Of a DNA stretch of 64,000 nucleotides, positions 61,925-64,000 are shown one piece after another; the stretch's first letter is position 1, and each line of letters begins with the position of its first letter. The notes under the pieces were generated by a model. The model worked only from the letters and a program-made list of their open reading frames with translations, had not been told where the DNA came from and did no database searches. The stretch is from positions 186,001 to 250,000 of the forward strand of contig NZ_JAATJG010000005.1 of NCBI RefSeq assembly GCF_011927765.1, read 5' to 3'. The translations under genes and the position numbers were made by a program. The DNA is from Wenyingzhuangia aestuarii (GTDB lineage Bacteria; Bacteroidota; Bacteroidia; Flavobacteriales; Flavobacteriaceae).

Positions 61925-64000
61925 TTAGTTCAACTTATACTCAAATCCTTCTTTGTCTAAATACTCAAATAACTCCGAGGTTATATTTAGTTTGTAAGTT
62001 CTTGAGGGCATTTCTATATCTATCCTATCTTTTTCTGATATTAAGTTAAACCCTATAGTTTGTTTTGCTCCTTCTCCTGTAAACCCAGACAGCAACATTT
62101 CTAACTGCTCAATTCTTTCCTCCGTAATTTCATGTAACCTCATTTTAAATGTAATTTTCTTACACTTTTTGTCCATAATATCGGATAGTAAAGAAAAATC
62201 AGAAAACTTCTCTCTAGGAGCTCCTTCAGATCCATCTTTCTGCATCCAACCTCTTTGAATTGTACCACTTATATATAAAAATGAATTGGGTACTAACATA
62301 TGTTGATAACGTAAGTAGTCTTCCCCAAATAATCTAAATTCATGAGAATCCATATAATCTTCAACAACAAACGAACCCCAACCATTTCCGTTTTTGGCAA
62401 TTCTATGCTCTGCACTAGTTAATATTCCTGCAAACGAAAAGTTTTTACCAACATGCTGTTTTAAATCTTCTTTAAACATGCTTACACTACAATTGGTAAA
62501 ACGCATTTCATTTTTATAATCATCTAAAGGATGGGCAGAAATATAAATACCTACTACTTCTTTTTCTTTAGACAAAGTTTCCATAGTTCCCCAAGTTTCA
62601 CAAGGAGGGACTAAAGGTTCAGGTAACTGTACATCAGAAGCTTCTCCAAATAAAGATACTTGCGATGAATTCATACTTTCTTGATAAGCATGTCCAAACT
62701 TCATTGCTTTTTCTAAAAAGGTCATTCCCTTTTCATCTTGAGCAAAAAACTGAGCTCTATGTACATCTCCAAAAGAATCAAATCCCCCCGCTAGTGCTAA
62801 ACCTTCAAACGCTTTCTTATTACATGTCCTTAAATCTACACGCTTGGCTACATCAAAAATAGAAGTAAAAGGTCCATTTTCCTTTCGTTCGTTAATAATT
62901 CCATCCACAGCAATTCCTCCAACTCCTTTAATAGCTGCCATTCCAAAACGTACAGCTCCTTCATCATTTACAGAAAACTTTGCATAAGATTCATTTACAT
63001 CTGGTCCCAAAACGGTTAAGCCCATACGTTTACACTCCTCCATAAAAAAGGTAACCTGCTTAATGTCATTCATGTTGTTAGACAACACCGATGCCATATA
63101 TTCAGCAGGATAATGGGCTTTTAAATATGCTGTTTGATAAGCAATCCATGCATAACAAGTAGAGTGAGATTTGTTAAAGGCATAGGATGCAAATGCTTCC
63201 CAGTCTTTCCAAACTTTTTCTAATTTAACAGGATCATATCCTTTAGCAGCGGCTTGTTCCACAAACAAAGGTTTCATTTTTGCCAGTACAGCAATCTGCT
63301 TTTTACCCATGGCTTTACGCAGTGTATCGGCTTGACCTTTGGTAAATCCTGCCAAACTCTGAGAGAGTAACATTACCTGCTCTTGATATACTGTAATTCC
63401 ATAAGTCTCTGCCAGATATTCATCCATATCTGGTAAATCGTAAACAATTTCTTCTCGTCCATGTTTACGATCAATAAAGTTGGGAATGTATTCTAAAGGT
63501 CCAGGTCTATACAATGCGTTCATTGCAATTAAATCTGCAAAAACTGTCGGCTTTAATTCACGCATGTACTTTTGCATTCCAGGAGATTCGTATTGGAAAA
63601 TACCAACAGTTTCTCCTCTCTGGAACAGTTCATATGTTTTTACATCATCAATAGGAAAACTTTCAGGATCTAAGTCTACATTATGCCTAGCCTTTACAAT
63701 TTTACAAGCATGCTTAATTAGGGTTAATGTTTTTAACCCCAAGAAGTCCATTTTTAGTAAACCTGCACTTTCTACTACCGAGTTATCAAACTGGGTAACA
63801 TACATATCAGAATCCTTAGCTAAAGCTACAGGTACAAACTTGGTAATATCATCGGGAGTAATAATTACCCCACAGGCGTGAATTCCTGTATTTCTAACAG
63901 ATCCTTCTAAAACTCTTGCCTTGTTTATGGTTTCTGCTTCTAGCCCATTTCCTTCGGAAATTCGCTTTAGCTCATTTACCATTTCAACTTCCTCGGATCT
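61925..64000 (-). CDS. dnaE: DNA polymerase III alpha subunit (5' end outside window)
   Basis: Replicative polymerase, C-terminal 691 residues visible; the N-terminal PHP domain and first palm residues lie beyond 64000, and the frame is open to the edge (RSEEVEMVNELKR). Seen are GIHACGVIITPDDI, QYESPGMQKYMRELKP, YGITVYQEQVMLLSQSLAG with KGQADTLRKAMGKK, FNKSHSTCYAWIAYQTAYLK, the tandem helix-hairpin-helix region FGMAAIKGVGGIAVDGII and a C-terminal OB fold (FSFAGILTSAEHRIAKNG). This is the DnaE1 type typical of Bacteroidota. Confidence 0.97.
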   Translation of the reverse strand, partial: RSEEVEMVNELKRISEGNGLEAETINKARVLEGSVRNTGIHACGVIITPDDITKFVPVALAKDSDMYVTQFDNSVVESAGLLKMDFLGLKTLTLIKHACKIVKARHNVDLDPESFPIDDVKTYELFQRGETVGIFQYESPGMQKYMRELKPTVFADLIAMNALYRPGPLEYIPNFIDRKHGREEIVYDLPDMDEYLAETYGITVYQEQVMLLSQSLAGFTKGQADTLRKAMGKKQIAVLAKMKPLFVEQAAAKGYDPVKLEKVWKDWEAFASYAFNKSHSTCYAWIAYQTAYLKAHYPAEYMASVLSNNMNDIKQVTFFMEECKRMGLTVLGPDVNESYAKFSVNDEGAVRFGMAAIKGVGGIAVDGIINERKENGPFTSIFDVAKRVDLRTCNKKAFEGLALAGGFDSFGDVHRAQFFAQDEKGMTFLEKAMKFGHAYQESMNSSQVSLFGEASDVQLPEPLVPPCETWGTMETLSKEKEVVGIYISAHPLDDYKNEMRFTNCSVSMFKEDLKQHVGKNFSFAGILTSAEHRIAKNGNGWGSFVVEDYMDSHEFRLFGEDYLRYQHMLVPNSFLYISGTIQRGWMQKDGSEGAPREKFSDFSLLSDIMDKKCKKITFKMRLHEITEERIEQLEMLLSGFTGEGAKQTIGFNLISEKDRIDIEMPSRTYKLNITSELFEYLDKEGFEYKLN

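Overview
The window is an ordinary-looking chromosomal segment from a member of the Flavobacteriaceae (phylum Bacteroidota), probably marine. The evidence is the low G+C content, the gliding and type IX secretion genes (gldJ, porU, porV), a GH16 agarase-like enzyme, the near absence of Shine-Dalgarno sequences, and a strong recurrence of the Bacteroidota -7 promoter element TANNTTTG just upstream of gene starts. I see no rRNA, tRNA, CRISPR array, insertion sequence or prophage.

Layout. 1-5911 (minus): a cell-surface polysaccharide operon, DUF4834 protein - YfhO-like membrane protein - two GT4 glycosyltransferases - UDP-GlcNAc 2-epimerase, which runs off the left edge. 6008-9130 (plus): outer-membrane protein, rsmE, murF. 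9322-14406: an unknown basic exported protein, a BadF-type GlcNAc kinase-like protein, rpsA with a long leader, and two unknown exported proteins. 14409-20272 (minus): five genes that fit polyprenyl-phosphate-sugar surface modification (PAP2, two GT39, a DPM1/ArnC-like GT2 and an AglD/LPG-synthase-type membrane protein). 20334-31107: dsbD, Nudix, pyrE, SRPBCC, birA, rsfS, ftsH, LUD, cdsA, psd, acyl-CoA-binding protein, a YceI lipoprotein and a UbiA-like membrane protein. 31227-40957: gcvP, pdhA-pdhC, a TlpA-type lipoprotein, an LpxR-like protein and fumC.

41072-45186 is the most accessory part. It holds a TetR regulator with two recognisable operator palindromes, a DsrE-like protein, a double PPOX flavin-type protein, a DUF3095 protein that keeps two cyclase-like metal-binding aspartates, and a lone GH16 enzyme. 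45240-52817 (minus): tamB, a sugar nucleotidyltransferase, pfkA and gap. 52830-64000: tsaD, a FabH-like synthase, porV, porU, gldJ, and dnaE running off the right edge.

Regulatory reading. Exact TANNTTTG elements precede at least fourteen starts. In several cases they settle the start codon, because a longer reading frame would contain the promoter (gcvP, lpxR-like, fabH-like, 13120, nudix, pyrE). At pyrE, tetR and the PAP2 gene the element ends only 4-5 nt before the ATG, which predicts leaderless or nearly leaderless mRNAs. Intrinsic terminators are clear at most operon ends, and several serve convergent pairs. The best candidates for something undescribed are the TetR/DsrE/PPOX/DUF3095 module, the overlapping nudix/pyrE divergent promoters, the palindromes upstream of pdhA and between porU and gldJ, and tamB, whose membrane anchor lies upstream of any ATG, GTG or TTG.
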